DNA of 64,000 nt from Hsuehochloa calcarea. Taxonomy: Eukaryota > Streptophyta > Magnoliopsida > Poales > Poaceae. The notes below the pieces were generated by a model. The model was not told the origin of the DNA. It made no database searches and saw nothing but the letters and a program-made list of their open reading frames with translations. The position numbers were made by a program, and so were the translations under genes. Below are positions 48,193-59,184 of this stretch, in pieces (position 1 is the first letter of the stretch; each line of letters begins with the position of its first letter). The stretch is taken from positions 35,119,662 to 35,183,661 of the forward strand of contig CM070604.1 of the NCBI GenBank assembly GCA_036346395.1, written 5' to 3'.

Positions 48193-49073
48193 TACAGCTG
48201 ACGGTGCCCTCAAATTTGGCCAACACCCACTGTCATTGGAAAACAAAAAACGAAAGTAGAGCTTGGTGAACTCCGAGAGAGTTTGGTGCGCAAATCTCAT
48301 GCAGATTAAGGAAATAAAGAGTATTTGACATTTGGAGAAAATAGACACTTATCATGTGTAGCAAATTTATTCTTAATATTTTACTAATGGGTACCAGTAC
48401 TTAACTTTGAAGGCTTTGCCGAGCTGACGCCGAAAAGGTGTCATGAAAATCAAGTACTAGAGTATGGTGCATAAAATTAAGTCAACGAGACGCATAATGT
48501 GATGCAACATCATCCCTACAAACAGCCAAATAAATAGGATTATGGATATGGGTACATTCGAAATTTCCTATGTGATCAGCTCATGCATAACTATACCACA
48601 AGAGATTTTTTTTCAGATTTAGCTCATCAAGATTAGGATGCTGTTTCTGTTGGGCCTAATTTATAATAAATGAACTCTTCTATTGTGTGACAATGTCAAA
48701 TTAATTGTGCTTGGCAAGCAAAAGTAGAGTCCATAATTATGCATCTAATTGAGAGTTGAGACTTCAGAAACAGCTTCACATTACTCATCAGTCATCACTC
48801 GTCAATCCGGCAATATCTACTAGATAACAGTACAGAGTACAGACTACAAAAGACATAAGAGATCTCTAATTGGGCCACCAGCCATCCGAGCACTACATAT
48901 ACTTAGCTGCTCAAATCCTGTCACACTCGAGGTAAAAAAAACATTAACCAAGCATTAGTCATCTTTACCATACTTAATCATTTGGGTGGATGAAATGATG
49001 ATTAACTCAAGGGAGCTGAAAGCTACTGGCGAGATTCCCATACAGCACACACACAGACACTAAGAATCTTCTC
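48193..49073. other. upstream region of the plus-strand aspartyl protease gene
   Basis: AT-rich, with no gene or repeat recognised. It is the likely promoter region of the gene starting at 49148. Confidence 0.5.
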
Positions 49074-49083
49074 TATATAAAGG
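49074..49083 (+). promoter_or_regulatory. TATA box of the plus-strand aspartyl protease gene
   Basis: TATATAAAGG lies 65-74 bp before the ATG at 49148, which fits a short 5' UTR beginning near 49105. Confidence 0.7.
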
Positions 49084-49147
49084 CCACAAGCACAACGACC
49101 TGACCATAGTGAACGGCCTCAAGAAGAAGCTTGCAGCTGGGAACATC

Positions 49148-52100
49148 ATGGAGTTGCTTCCTCTTCTTCTTGCTTGCTCTCTTCTCTTCGCCGTTGCGAC
49201 TCCTGTCAGGGAAATCACCAACGCGTGCAACTCACAAGTTAATGGTATTCCCATACTACTCAATATTACCGGCAATTAATCTATCTCTGCTTTCTCAGTT
49301 AATTTGCTCATGCTGTTTTGCATGCGAATTATAATATGACTGCACATAAGTAGAGACACCTTTGTAGTTAAGCGGTAAAATTGTGTAGCATCGAACTTGG
49401 AACAGTCCATGACAATTTACAACAAGTAGAAGAATGGTTGGTTCTTGATTGATTCAGTACTTGTTGGATATCTATTGCGTCTGCACTCACTTCTTTTTAA
49501 AAGTAGTCGCGAAGACAGTCTTCTTCATGTCAAGAACAGAGTTGACAGATTACTCGACCAAATGGCTCGGTGTTACACAAGTCCATTAGATGATAGAACA
49601 GATGAAAAGAAACCACAAATTAATTAACCTGTCCTATTGCCTTCTTTTCTTTTGAGATCACAGATGTTAGTTCCACTCTGACTCTATTTCTTGCCTGAAA
49701 CACTGTGATCCATTGATTGGGAGACGACGGTGCGCCATTACTGCCGAATTTCCATAATATCCCACACACATATTAGCATGTCTCTTCTCTCGTGACTTCA
49801 ATTGCGCTGCCACCTCCCAATTCAGCTCCAACCACCATAGCATATCACATATCATTGTACAAGATACCCAAGCTTTTTTGTTTTTTCCTTTTGGAAATCT
49901 AGAGCTTAGATAGCAAGAAGAAGGTGGTAGATGGTGTGTCAAACGTCACTAGGTCCACAGAGTTTTTCTTATTTAATGATGATTATTTAAGACATTATTA
50001 ATCCGCTTCTATTTGTCCTTTGGCTTATCGGTATGGACCAATGTATGGTATTAACTTTGTTAAAGAAATTAGACGCACATCTCCAACCACATCTAACAGC
50101 CAAAAAATCTAACATACTTCTAAAAAAAGATATAGCAATACGCGTGACAATTGGCCTATTAATAGCCAACCTGAAAAGCTTGTACTTTGTCTTAAAGCTA
50201 CGAGGAGCAGTGGTCCAACTATATACTCCCTCCGTTCTAAAAAGGATGCAATTAATATTTTAAAACTTTTATCATTAATTCTTTGAAAATTATTTAGATT
50301 TATCATAAAAAAATCATACGAGTAGATTTGTCTTGAAAGTACTTCGACAACATTACATGTAATCAAAAGCACATGTATTGAAGATCGAGTCGGTGTCCAA
50401 AACGATAAATAAAAAAGAACCAAGGTAATATGATTTCTATGTTTTCCAAACAAAGTCGCAAAGAACTCAAGGCCAACTAGTTGCACCGTCCATGTATAAG
50501 CTCTAGGATTTCACTCTCTTAATCTGGATGCATCTCGCAAAGAACTAAAGGCTAACAAGTACCTCGTCCATCGACTATTTCACTTTCTTAGTTTGGACGC
50601 TTCTCTTATAAATCACTTACCCAAAGTCTAAAATGTACTAGTTTTGTAAGTACTACGCTAATTTGTCTTATGTACTTGGGCAAAGAAAAGGTGACCACAG
50701 AGCAATCAAGCGAAAAGACGTTTTCGTGAACCATTTCGGTTCTCTACCCAGTAACTGTCAATAAATTGATTTAGTTTACCCTGTTTGACAAGATTCAGGT
50801 AAGTTGCATCACGATGAAAATAAGAGCTTAAGTAATACATAGTTGTACTAACTCATGACCAACTGACTAATTCATTAGTAATTTTTTTATATTACATGAA
50901 ACATTTTGGCTCTCTACCCGGTAACTGTCAATAAATTGATTTAGTTTACCCTGTTTGACAAGATTCCGGTAAGTTGCGTCACGATGAAAATGCGAGCTTA
51001 AGTAATACATTGTTGTACTAGCTAACTCATGACTAACTGATTAACTCACTAGTAAATTTTTTTATTACTATGTAATACATAATCTATACAATTCTACATA
51101 TTAACATACAATCCAACACTTACACATAATCATAAATATTATTTATTGTACCAAAATTTATTATATATATATATATATATATATAGTATTTACAAAAAAA
51201 ATGAGGGTACAACCGTATCCACGTGCTTCTATATATATATATATATAGTATTTACAAAAAAAATGAGGGTACAACCGTATCCACGTGCTTCTATACTAAC
51301 TCCGCCGCTGGTAACTTGTACTTGATAAAGATTCGAAAGTTCTTCTTATCCAAAAAGTCCATTCGATCCAATGACAACTCGAGTAAAAAAAAAAGACAAA
51401 TTTTATCAGCGAGGAGGTTAATTAATTAGTGCATGGTTACGACGAAAAATTAATATAGGTAGGTCGCAAGGGCCAGGCCAGATTCTCCTCCACGCTAATC
51501 CTATGTCCTTCTTGCCTTTCATGCTGTACCTACGTACGTCGGCACATGCATATGTATTCTATTCTACACGTCACGTACAGTACGTACGGCCGGCGAGCCG
51601 TCCCGATTAGAGAAAGGGATTAAGGTCGCTGGAGTTATTATTATTATTATATAGTATATATATAATCCGACGCGCCATCAGGTTGCGTACGAAGCACGTG
51701 CACTTAGCTACTGCCAAAACTGTCGGTCGGCCGGCATGCATCGAAGGTGGAACAAGTTCTTCTCAGGCCCGTTGTGCTTCGGGCTGCTTCGTACCGTACC
51801 AGTTTGGTCTAGTCGGTCCACCGTACCGTGCCGTACCGGTCCGCTTCATCTCTGATCAGGCTCAGGCACGGCCCAAAGCCCGTCATACCGGGATCGTGCC
51901 GTGCTGGCCCAAACCCAACCCTAAGTAACTATAGACGTCTGAGAAGACGACAACCGCCGCCTCCACCGTCCAGGAAGACAAAAACACCCATGGGTCAGGC
52001 CGGGTGACAGAAGAGAATGATTGGTTGGGCTAGACCGGTGTGGAGGAGTGATTGGGTCGGTGAGGAGGATTAAGCGAAGCGGGAAAGTTGAGCTATTTAG

Positions 52101-54626
52101 TGCGTCGTGCGGCCCAAGACGGCCCAACTGATCGTATCGTCGTCGCGCCGCTTCAGCGGGCGCGTTCTCGGCCGGTCCGGTCTGTTATTCGTGTTGTGTT
52201 GTATTTAGACCGTACCGTCTCGATCGAGTTTTAAACTGATAAAAAAAATATGACCCAAATCTCAACTCCGCCTGCAGATCGTGCAGGAGATGGGTGTGTT
52301 TTTGCGATGCACCGCGGCCAAAACGACGCCCAAATCAAGGGAATAGATAACGTGCGTAGGCTAGCGACACGGTCCGAGGGCCACATGCGTTGTTTCGTAG
52401 CGGCAGGCTAGCCCCGTGTAAGTACCAATGATTCGCTGTTGGCACTGATGCCACTGCTGCTGTTTTCGGGTGGTGCGTCGCTGTCTCATCGCACGATCGA
52501 CCACGTACCAGAATTCGGGGCACAATTATCGACGGCGCGGCACCGAGCCAATCTGCTGGCTAAGGGTGGTGGTAGCTACTAGCTAGGTATGTGGTTGGTT
52601 GGGTACGTACAGTGATGATGAGCTTGCAATCATCAGTTGAGCTGGCAATTTCCTTTTTCTGAAAAAGCAAATCACGGGGTAGAACCAAGCACCATTTAAC
52701 AATCAGTAATTGAGCGTGTATTTAAAAAATAAGGTTACGGATTGCTGCCCATACCGAGTAGGGCTGACACACGTGTACATGGTGATTCAAAGTGGTCCAA
52801 AACTATTATATCGGTCCATAATGTTATTTAAATTTTTAGCTAGTTTTTAATCATAAAAGTTTCAAGTGAAGGGGTGGTAGAATTTATCGTCACTCCAACT
52901 CTAATATTTATAGGATTATAAAGAGTAGTAGAGTTGTGTGAATTTTGAAGTATCATTGGTTATCGATAGTTAAGGACTGTTCTGCCTCATTTAGGTCCCA
53001 ACTGTTGGCTAATCCAAGTGATGTAGCACATCGATTATCTGGGTAGAGGCCAAAATGCGATTTTTCCCAAGTCCTAACTACGTGTTCCGTAGGTTATTTG
53101 TAGATTTATTAGGATTATTGCTCCTCGTAATTTGTGTTTAAAACTTAAAATCTGGTAAATTTTCGTTTGAGATTAGCATAGAAATCAACGTGTCCGATTC
53201 CACCTCAACAAATGCACGATCACGGAGTAAAATGGTATTATTGCTAGATTAGTCAATGAAAAATCGCAGTAAATAGTAAAATTCTGGACAAACTGACGTT
53301 GGTAATAAGTAATTAACTATGTGTTGACTGCTTGTAGATTTCCAGCACCTGAACAGCTCCGGCCTCCACCTGACGCTGCACCACCCGCAGAGCCCCTGCT
53401 CGCCGGCGCCTCTGCCCTCGGACCTCCCCTTCTCCGCCGTGGTCACCCACGACGAGGCGCGCATCGCCCACCTCGCCTCGCGCCTCGCCAAGACTCCCTC
53501 CGGCCGCCCGACGTCGCTCCACGGCCACCGCAAGAAGGCCGCTGGCCACCTGGCCGACTCGCTCGCCTCCTCCGTGCCGCTCACGCCGGGCACGTCGGTG
53601 GGCGTCGGCAACTACGTCACCCGCCTGGGCCTCGGCACGCCGGCCACCTCCTACGTGATGGTCGTCGACACGGGGTCGTCGCTCACCTGGCTGCAGTGCT
53701 CCCCCTGTGTGCTGTCGTGCCACCGGCAGGCCGGCCCGCTCTACGACCCGCACGCGTCCAAGACCTACGCCTCCGTCCCGTGCTCCGCGACGCAGTGCGG
53801 CGACCTCCAGGACGCCACGCTCAACCCCTCCTCGTGCTCCGTCTCCAACGTGTGCATCTACCAGGCTAGCTACGGAGACAGCTCCTTCTCCGTCGGGTAC
53901 CTGAGCAAGGACACCGTGTCGTTCGGCTCCAGCAGCTTCCCCAACATCTACTTCGGCTGCGGACAGGACAACGAGGGACTCTTCGGCCGGTCGGCGGGGC
54001 TCATTGGCCTCGCGCGGAACAAGCTATCGCTGCTCTACCAGCTCGCGCCGAGCCTCGGCTACTCCTTCTCCTACTGCCTCCCAACGTCGGCGTCGGCGGG
54101 GTACCTGTCCATCGGGTCCAACAACCCGGGGCAGTACTCGTACACGCCGATGGCGTCGAGCTCGCTCGACCGTTCGCTCTACTTCGTCAGGCTAGCTGGG
54201 ATGTCCGTCGGCGGGAGCCCGCTCGCCGTGTCGCCGTCGGAGTACAGCAGCCTGCCTACGATCATCGACTCCGGCACGGTGATCACGCGCCTGCCCACGA
54301 GCGTGTACAAAGCGCTGAGCAAGGCGGTGGCCGCGGCCATGGGAGGGGCGCCCCGCGCGCCGGCGTACTCGATCCTGGACACGTGCTTCCAGGGCCGCGC
54401 GTCGCAGCTGCGCGTGCCCGCCGTGGACATGATGTTCGCCGGCGGTGCGACGCTGAAGCTGGCACCGCGGAACGTGCTCATCGACGTGGACGACTCCACG
54501 ACGTGCCTGGCGTTCGCGCCCACCAGCAGCACGGCGATCATCGGGAACACGCAGCAGCAGACGTTCAGCGTCGCCTACGACGTCGCGCAGTCCAAGATCG
54601 GCTTCGCGGCCGGCGGTTGCAGCTGA
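49148..54626 (+). CDS. secreted A1-family aspartyl protease (nepenthesin / At5g10770-like)
   Basis: The gene has two exons: 49148-49244 (signal peptide MELLPLLLACSLLFAVAT plus 14 residues) and 53338-54626. The 4093-bp GT-AG intron is phase 1 and joins G|AT to give Asp33 in DFQHLNSSG. The product is 461 aa, stop TGA at 54624. The first catalytic motif is VVDTGSSLTWLQC (Asp143) and the second IIDSGTVITRLP (Asp343). A Cys-rich plant-specific segment (CSPCVLSCHRQ) and YGDSSFSVGYL flap follow the first motif. The propeptide-like region 40-110 leads into NYVTRLGLGTP. Exon 2 is strongly GC-biased, as in grass genes, while the intron is AT-rich. It likely acts in vacuole or apoplast on unknown proteins. 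I chose the 49148 start because it gives a signal peptide, a TATA box and a frame-keeping splice. The long intron is the only uncertain part. Confidence 0.9.
50728..51063. repeat. imperfect tandem duplication in the intron
   Basis: Units 50728-50889 and 50898-51063 share GTAACTGTCAATAAATTGAT and TAAGTTGC(A/G)TCACGATGA. Function unknown. Confidence 0.8.
51167..51295. repeat. TA microsatellite and exact 62-bp tandem duplication
   Basis: A (TA)n tract starts near 51167. AGTATTTACAAAAAAAATGA and following sequence at 51185 recur unchanged at 51247, each followed by or preceded by TA tracts. It looks like replication slippage or a recent duplication. Confidence 0.9.
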
Positions 54627-55031
54627 AGAATGAACTGCACTTGCACGCATGGACTTAAGCTAGGTAAATGAGCAATGCTTCTTTTGCTGCCTATCTGTCC
54701 GAGCAGAGCACGGCAAGCTTCTTGCAAATACATTCACTTGTAAATGCATTATTGTGAAGGAAGATAAAATGTTGCTCTAGGGCCTAGTTTTACATGTGAA
54801 AGAAGATAAATACTGGGTGTAATACTATTGTTTAGGTGAAGGTGATAAAGCAAGCACGTGAAAAATATGTAGTTAAAATGATCTGGGTCGTATGATCCAA
54901 GCGAGGTGTACATCGTGAAATTGGTGTGTTTCGAGTTAATTCTGTTTACTTGAAGTGTCCAACCATTGTATGGGTGAACAAAAAAGAAGTGTAATAGCCT
55001 AAAGATTTGGTCTATTGTTTATGATTTGGTT

Positions 55032-55115
55032 AACATAAGTTCTTCATTCATTCAGCATCAACATAAGTTCTTCATTCATTCAGCATCAACATAAGTTCTT
55101 CATTCATTCAGCATC
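55032..55115. repeat. 28-bp tandem repeat, three exact copies
   Basis: The unit AACATAAGTTCTTCATTCAT plus 8 bases is repeated three times without interruption, 0.4 kb after the protease stop codon. Confidence 0.95.
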
Positions 55116-55431
55116 TTTTGCCCCCCTTTTTTGAAGAAACCTTTTTGGTATCACGCCTTCTCCAATGGAAATGAGAGATTTTGGCTCGTTATGCAAGGCT
55201 CTAAAGCAAACTAGGGGGTCTATGACAACAATAACAGACTTCCATTTAGTTTGAATGTTTCAGTCTTCAATAATATCTTTTTTTAGTGCTGTCAAAACTA
55301 GGTATATCAATTATAAAAAAAAGTACTACTCGGATAGTTTCCATTGATACCGCAGATAAAGAGTTCATAATCCCTTAATCTCTTATGTGACAGATTTGTA
55401 CGTGTTAAGATATTTCTACACCAATATATTA

Positions 55432-55632
55432 CTACAAACGCGACCAGAGGACATCCTCTAGTAGTTCTGTTCCATGAAAACTAATAAAAGAGTAACGAAA
55501 GTTTTTGACATTAAACATTCCATGCATAGCACAAAAAGGTGAGACAAGGAAATCATCCATTCTGTGATCGAGAAATTCTTTGCCGTTGAAATAATCAATG
55601 TCATCACTGCAAAAAAAGCTTAGCTCAAGCAT
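55432..55632 (-). other. exon-like frame of unknown origin
   Basis: The minus-strand frame is preceded by a strong acceptor-like tract (TTTTTTTGCAG) at about 55610 and ends in a stop at 55432. It carries phrases such as DIDYFNGKEF and LDHRMDDFLVSP. It could be the last exon of a small or broken gene, or chance. No family recognised. Confidence 0.3.
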
Positions 55633-57054
55633 AGTTTGTAAATCATCTCTTCAATTAGCATTCGTATAATCTAACATCAATCTGTCTGTATCAAATGATC
55701 TATAGGTCCGCATGAGCACATACTATCTGGGTTTGAACCGTACCACGTCTTCCAGTCTTTGCTGTCACAAGGGTAAAAACCAGCATCAGGCACTAGATTA
55801 TGCATCTTCACGCAAAACAGTATATTTCTACATCAAACTCTTAACTAAATTCATTCATGTATGTTCAGCGTGTCTTCCAAAAAGACATGTTTGCAACATG
55901 CTCATGCAATTGAGAAGATAGTACAAGTAGTCAGGTACACAACGTTAGTTAAGTTACTACGGTGAAACAGTAGTCCAGTGTAAATCTGCAATATGTTAGA
56001 TAAATATTATTTATGGATTATATAGAATGTTTGTTAAGGAAAACTATCTCCACGCAAGTACTCGTTAATTTAGAAAAATACACCATTTTATGGTGGTCAA
56101 GGCCGCTACCAACAAACTATGAATAGCAAGATATCTCTGGCCTGGCATAATAAGTCACAAGGGAAAATTTAGAGGTCTCTGCATCGCACAATGCAAATGA
56201 TGCAAAACTCTACATGATGATTGATAGCTTTGCAGTTTCAAGGTTATCTGTATCACGCAAAGCAGACGGTGAAAACTCTACACGATGACCAGTTCTACGT
56301 GATGACTGATTGCTTTCTTTGCTTTATGGACCTTGATGCTGATGAACTGATTTAATCAGCATTTGGACTTAGAACCAACAAACGACAATATGAATCCTTC
56401 AGAGTTGATTGGTACGGCATCAACTTCAATCAGGGCCCTGTTAAGGCGCATGCAAACAGCTCATGTCAATGGCTGGGGCCTAACACAAAATGTGCGCTCC
56501 GCGTGCACCCCCAGTGCAGCTGAAAGGGACCAAATGGGTCTTGCATGTGGGGCTAGTGGCAGTGGTGGTCAAGATATCCAAACGGCTTTGGGTTTTCATA
56601 CTTTGATTTGTCTTGGAATTGGCATATGGCCTCCAGATATGCTGATATGAAATGTTTCTTCAACATTGACAGGTGAACTATGAAAGGGAAACACTTTAAA
56701 GGGCAGCAGCCACCTAGCAACTATTGTTGACAATACTAATTTATGGCGTTATGCAATTTCTTATTGTTTAACTGTTTCTATGCTAGAAGTTACATTTATA
56801 GTGAAGACTGCCCAAAATCAAACCTCTCAACACTAACAAAAATGTTAGCTGATTAGTGTTTCAGTTTCTGATGTTGGCAAAGTGACCAATACATATATAG
56901 GTGCGACTAACGCTTGGACGTACGGTCTATACAACATTATCTCCTCTTTGTGAGGAGAGAGAGATTTGGGAAAAACAGTAAGCATAGAAGAGAGATTAGG
57001 GAAGAACAGAAGTGTAGTCCGAAACATAAGAAAAAATATTGTAACATCTCAAAG

Positions 57055-57300
57055 AACAATATACAACATTTGTTTCAACGGGCCGCAACATCAACATCAG
57101 AAATCAAAACAAAGCATCTAGACATTGAAATTTTTTGCAACATCACCATGAACAATATGCAACTTTTTTTCTCTACAGATGCAATATTTTTTCAACAGAC
57201 CACAATATCTCAAAGAACAGTATGCAACATTTGTTTCAATGGGTCGCAACATTTGTTCAACAGGGCGCAACATTTCACAGATGCAACATTTCAACGTCTC
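57055..57300. repeat. degenerate CAACATTTGTTTCAA-type repeats
   Basis: GCAACATTTGTTTCAA and GGGCGCAACATTTCA variants recur about six times. Function unknown; probably of transposon origin. Confidence 0.6.
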
Positions 57301-57939
57301 AAAACCAAAAAGAGGAAACATCAGGAGAGAAAAACAAATCTCTAACAAATCAAACACAAAAAATACATCTCACTGAAAACAAACGCCGCAAGATCTGAGC
57401 AGCTCCGGCGTTGCTGGAGGAACGTGGCCGATGGTACGCATCAGCATCGTGTCACCATGTCACCTCCCTCTATTTCCACTCCAGATTGTTGTCGTGGATT
57501 CCTCCCTCCTCCCTTATTCCCTCTTTTGCAGCAACGCATCATTACGCATGTCACCTATGTATACTTGAAGAGTTCATCACCCTGAACTGGATGGAGTCTG
57601 CAGTGCCACTCATTCCTGGATCCTCCCCCGGATCGCTACCGTTTTGGAGAGGAAGCTAGGAGGACATAGGGGATGAGGAGAGGTTTGGTTGGAGTATTGG
57701 GAAAATTCAGAAGCTCTGGTAGGCAAATAGATCCGTGAGGGAGAGCTTAGCAGAGAAGGGGAAGAAGAGGCATAAAGCTAGAAGAGAGAGTTCAGAACGA
57801 GTGAATGGTGTTTGAACCTTGGGATGTGGATGGATAAGAGACCGTGGGACTGAAACGTGTGGTTCTTGCTCTTGAGAGAAGGAATGAGTGGAGATAAGAA
57901 ATAAGTGGTGACTGGTGAGAGAGGCATATGGGCAGTTAG

Positions 57940-59078
57940 CCAATCCTCTGCCCATCAATTGTGTGCCGCGGCAGAGGATTAGCTGCCGCGGCAGAGGATT
58001 GGCTACCCAAATCCTACCACGGCAGAGGATTGACTGCCATGGTAAAATCAAAGAGAGGAAAATTCCAAACCATGGTAAAAATCTAAGCCATAGTAAAATC
58101 AGAGAGTAAGGAAAATTCCAAAACCATGGTAAAAATCCAAGCTATGGTAAATCTAAAATCACAGACGGTTCTTAATACAAACCGTCTGTGATGAGTAATC
58201 ACAGACGGTTTGTATTAAGAACCGTCTGTGATGAGATGCTTATCACGGATGGTTCATGATACAAACCGTCTGTGATATGTCATCACAGACGGTTTTTTTT
58301 GTATAAAACCGTCTATGATACTTTTGTTTTATTGGGTGAGAAAACGAAAATTTGCACTTAATGGGCGGGCTACCGAAAATCTCTTTATATTAACAGTCCT
58401 CCATCTCCTCCTTTGCCATCTCCATCTCCTCCTCTGTCATTTCTCCTCTGCCATCTCCATCTCGCCCTGACCTTGCGCTCCGGCCTCCCCCGAGCTCGTC
58501 ACCCGCGGCCTCCTCCACCTCGCCCCAGCCTCGTTGTCGTCAGCCTCCTCCACTTCGTCGTCCGCGGCCTCCTCCACCTCGCCCAGGCCTCGTCGTCGCC
58601 GGCCTCCCACGTCCTCGTCGCCCCGGCCTCCCAAGACCTCACTCTCTCGACTCCCCCCTTTTGCTCTGTAATGTGGATTACTACTGTGCTGTGTTAGTAC
58701 TCTGTGAATGGATGAGTTAATGCTACTGTGATGCGGGTGATGCTGTATTATTTTTAGTGCTCTGTGAGTGAATTGAGTTGATGCTACTGTGATGCTATGG
58801 CTATTGTGGGAAAGCTAACGAAAAGTTTAATCCGAAAATCCATATCAGATTCATTCGCGAGGCTTAGGAGGCTCCAGACGAAGTGAAAACCTGTTTTTTT
58901 TTTTGCAATAGAAAAAGTTATCACAGACAGTTCTAAACAAGAACCGTCTGTGAAAATAGACTATCATAGACGGTTCTATTCATGAATCATGAACCGTCTG
59001 TGATGACCTCATGTCATCACAGACACATAAATTCAGACGGTTCAAAAACCGTATGTGATGAGGTTTTGTGTAGCAGTG
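57940..59078 (-). mobile_element. CACTA transposon, one end (left boundary unresolved)
   Basis: The right end TTTGTGTAGCAGTG at 59078 is the complement of a CACTGCTACACAAA terminus. Long inverted pairs of TCACAGACGGTT-type motifs occur at 58155-58320 and 58920-59060. The left portion (57940-58150) carries the same CCGCGGCAGAGGATTG and TTACCATGGC words as the element at 31469-33173, so both belong to one family, here in the opposite orientation. No left CACTA end was found. The element may be truncated or extend further left. Confidence 0.7.
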
Positions 59079-59184
59079 GGAGGAGTATTACAGTACTTTC
59101 ACTCATATCACTGGTCCTCTAAAGTCTATAACACTGAAGGCTACCACTGCTTGCCAGTCTTGTGTTGCCAAAGATGAGCATGCT

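Larger units (their letters stand above)
49245..53337 (+). other. first intron of the plus-strand protease gene
   Basis: It contains several repeats but no gene. These are a partial MITE-like word CTCCCTCCGTTCTAAAAAGG at 50227, an imperfect tandem duplication of about 170 bp (50728-51063), an exact 62-bp duplication next to a TA tract (51170-51295), and the GC-rich repeated words GTACCGTGCCGTACCGG near 51795-51840. The donor is GTATTC and the acceptor CTTGTAG. Confidence 0.7.
54627..57939. other. intergenic sequence downstream of the protease gene
   Basis: It holds the 3' UTR of the protease gene (polyadenylation not resolved), a 28-bp triple repeat (55032-55115), one unidentified exon-like frame on the minus strand (55432-55632), and a region rich in GCAACATTTGTTCAACAGGG-like words (57055-57300). 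An open frame at 56363-56650 has no recognised similarity. Confidence 0.45.

Noticed and set aside
50220..50260. Stowaway-like MITE (CTCCCTCCGTTCTAAAA)
   Set aside because: Only one end-like word is present. No matching inverted end or TA duplication was found, so no element is called.
53313..53753. Long frames antisense to, or in other frames of, the plus-strand protease exon 2 (also 54179-54658)
   Set aside because: Shadows of the GC-rich coding exon.
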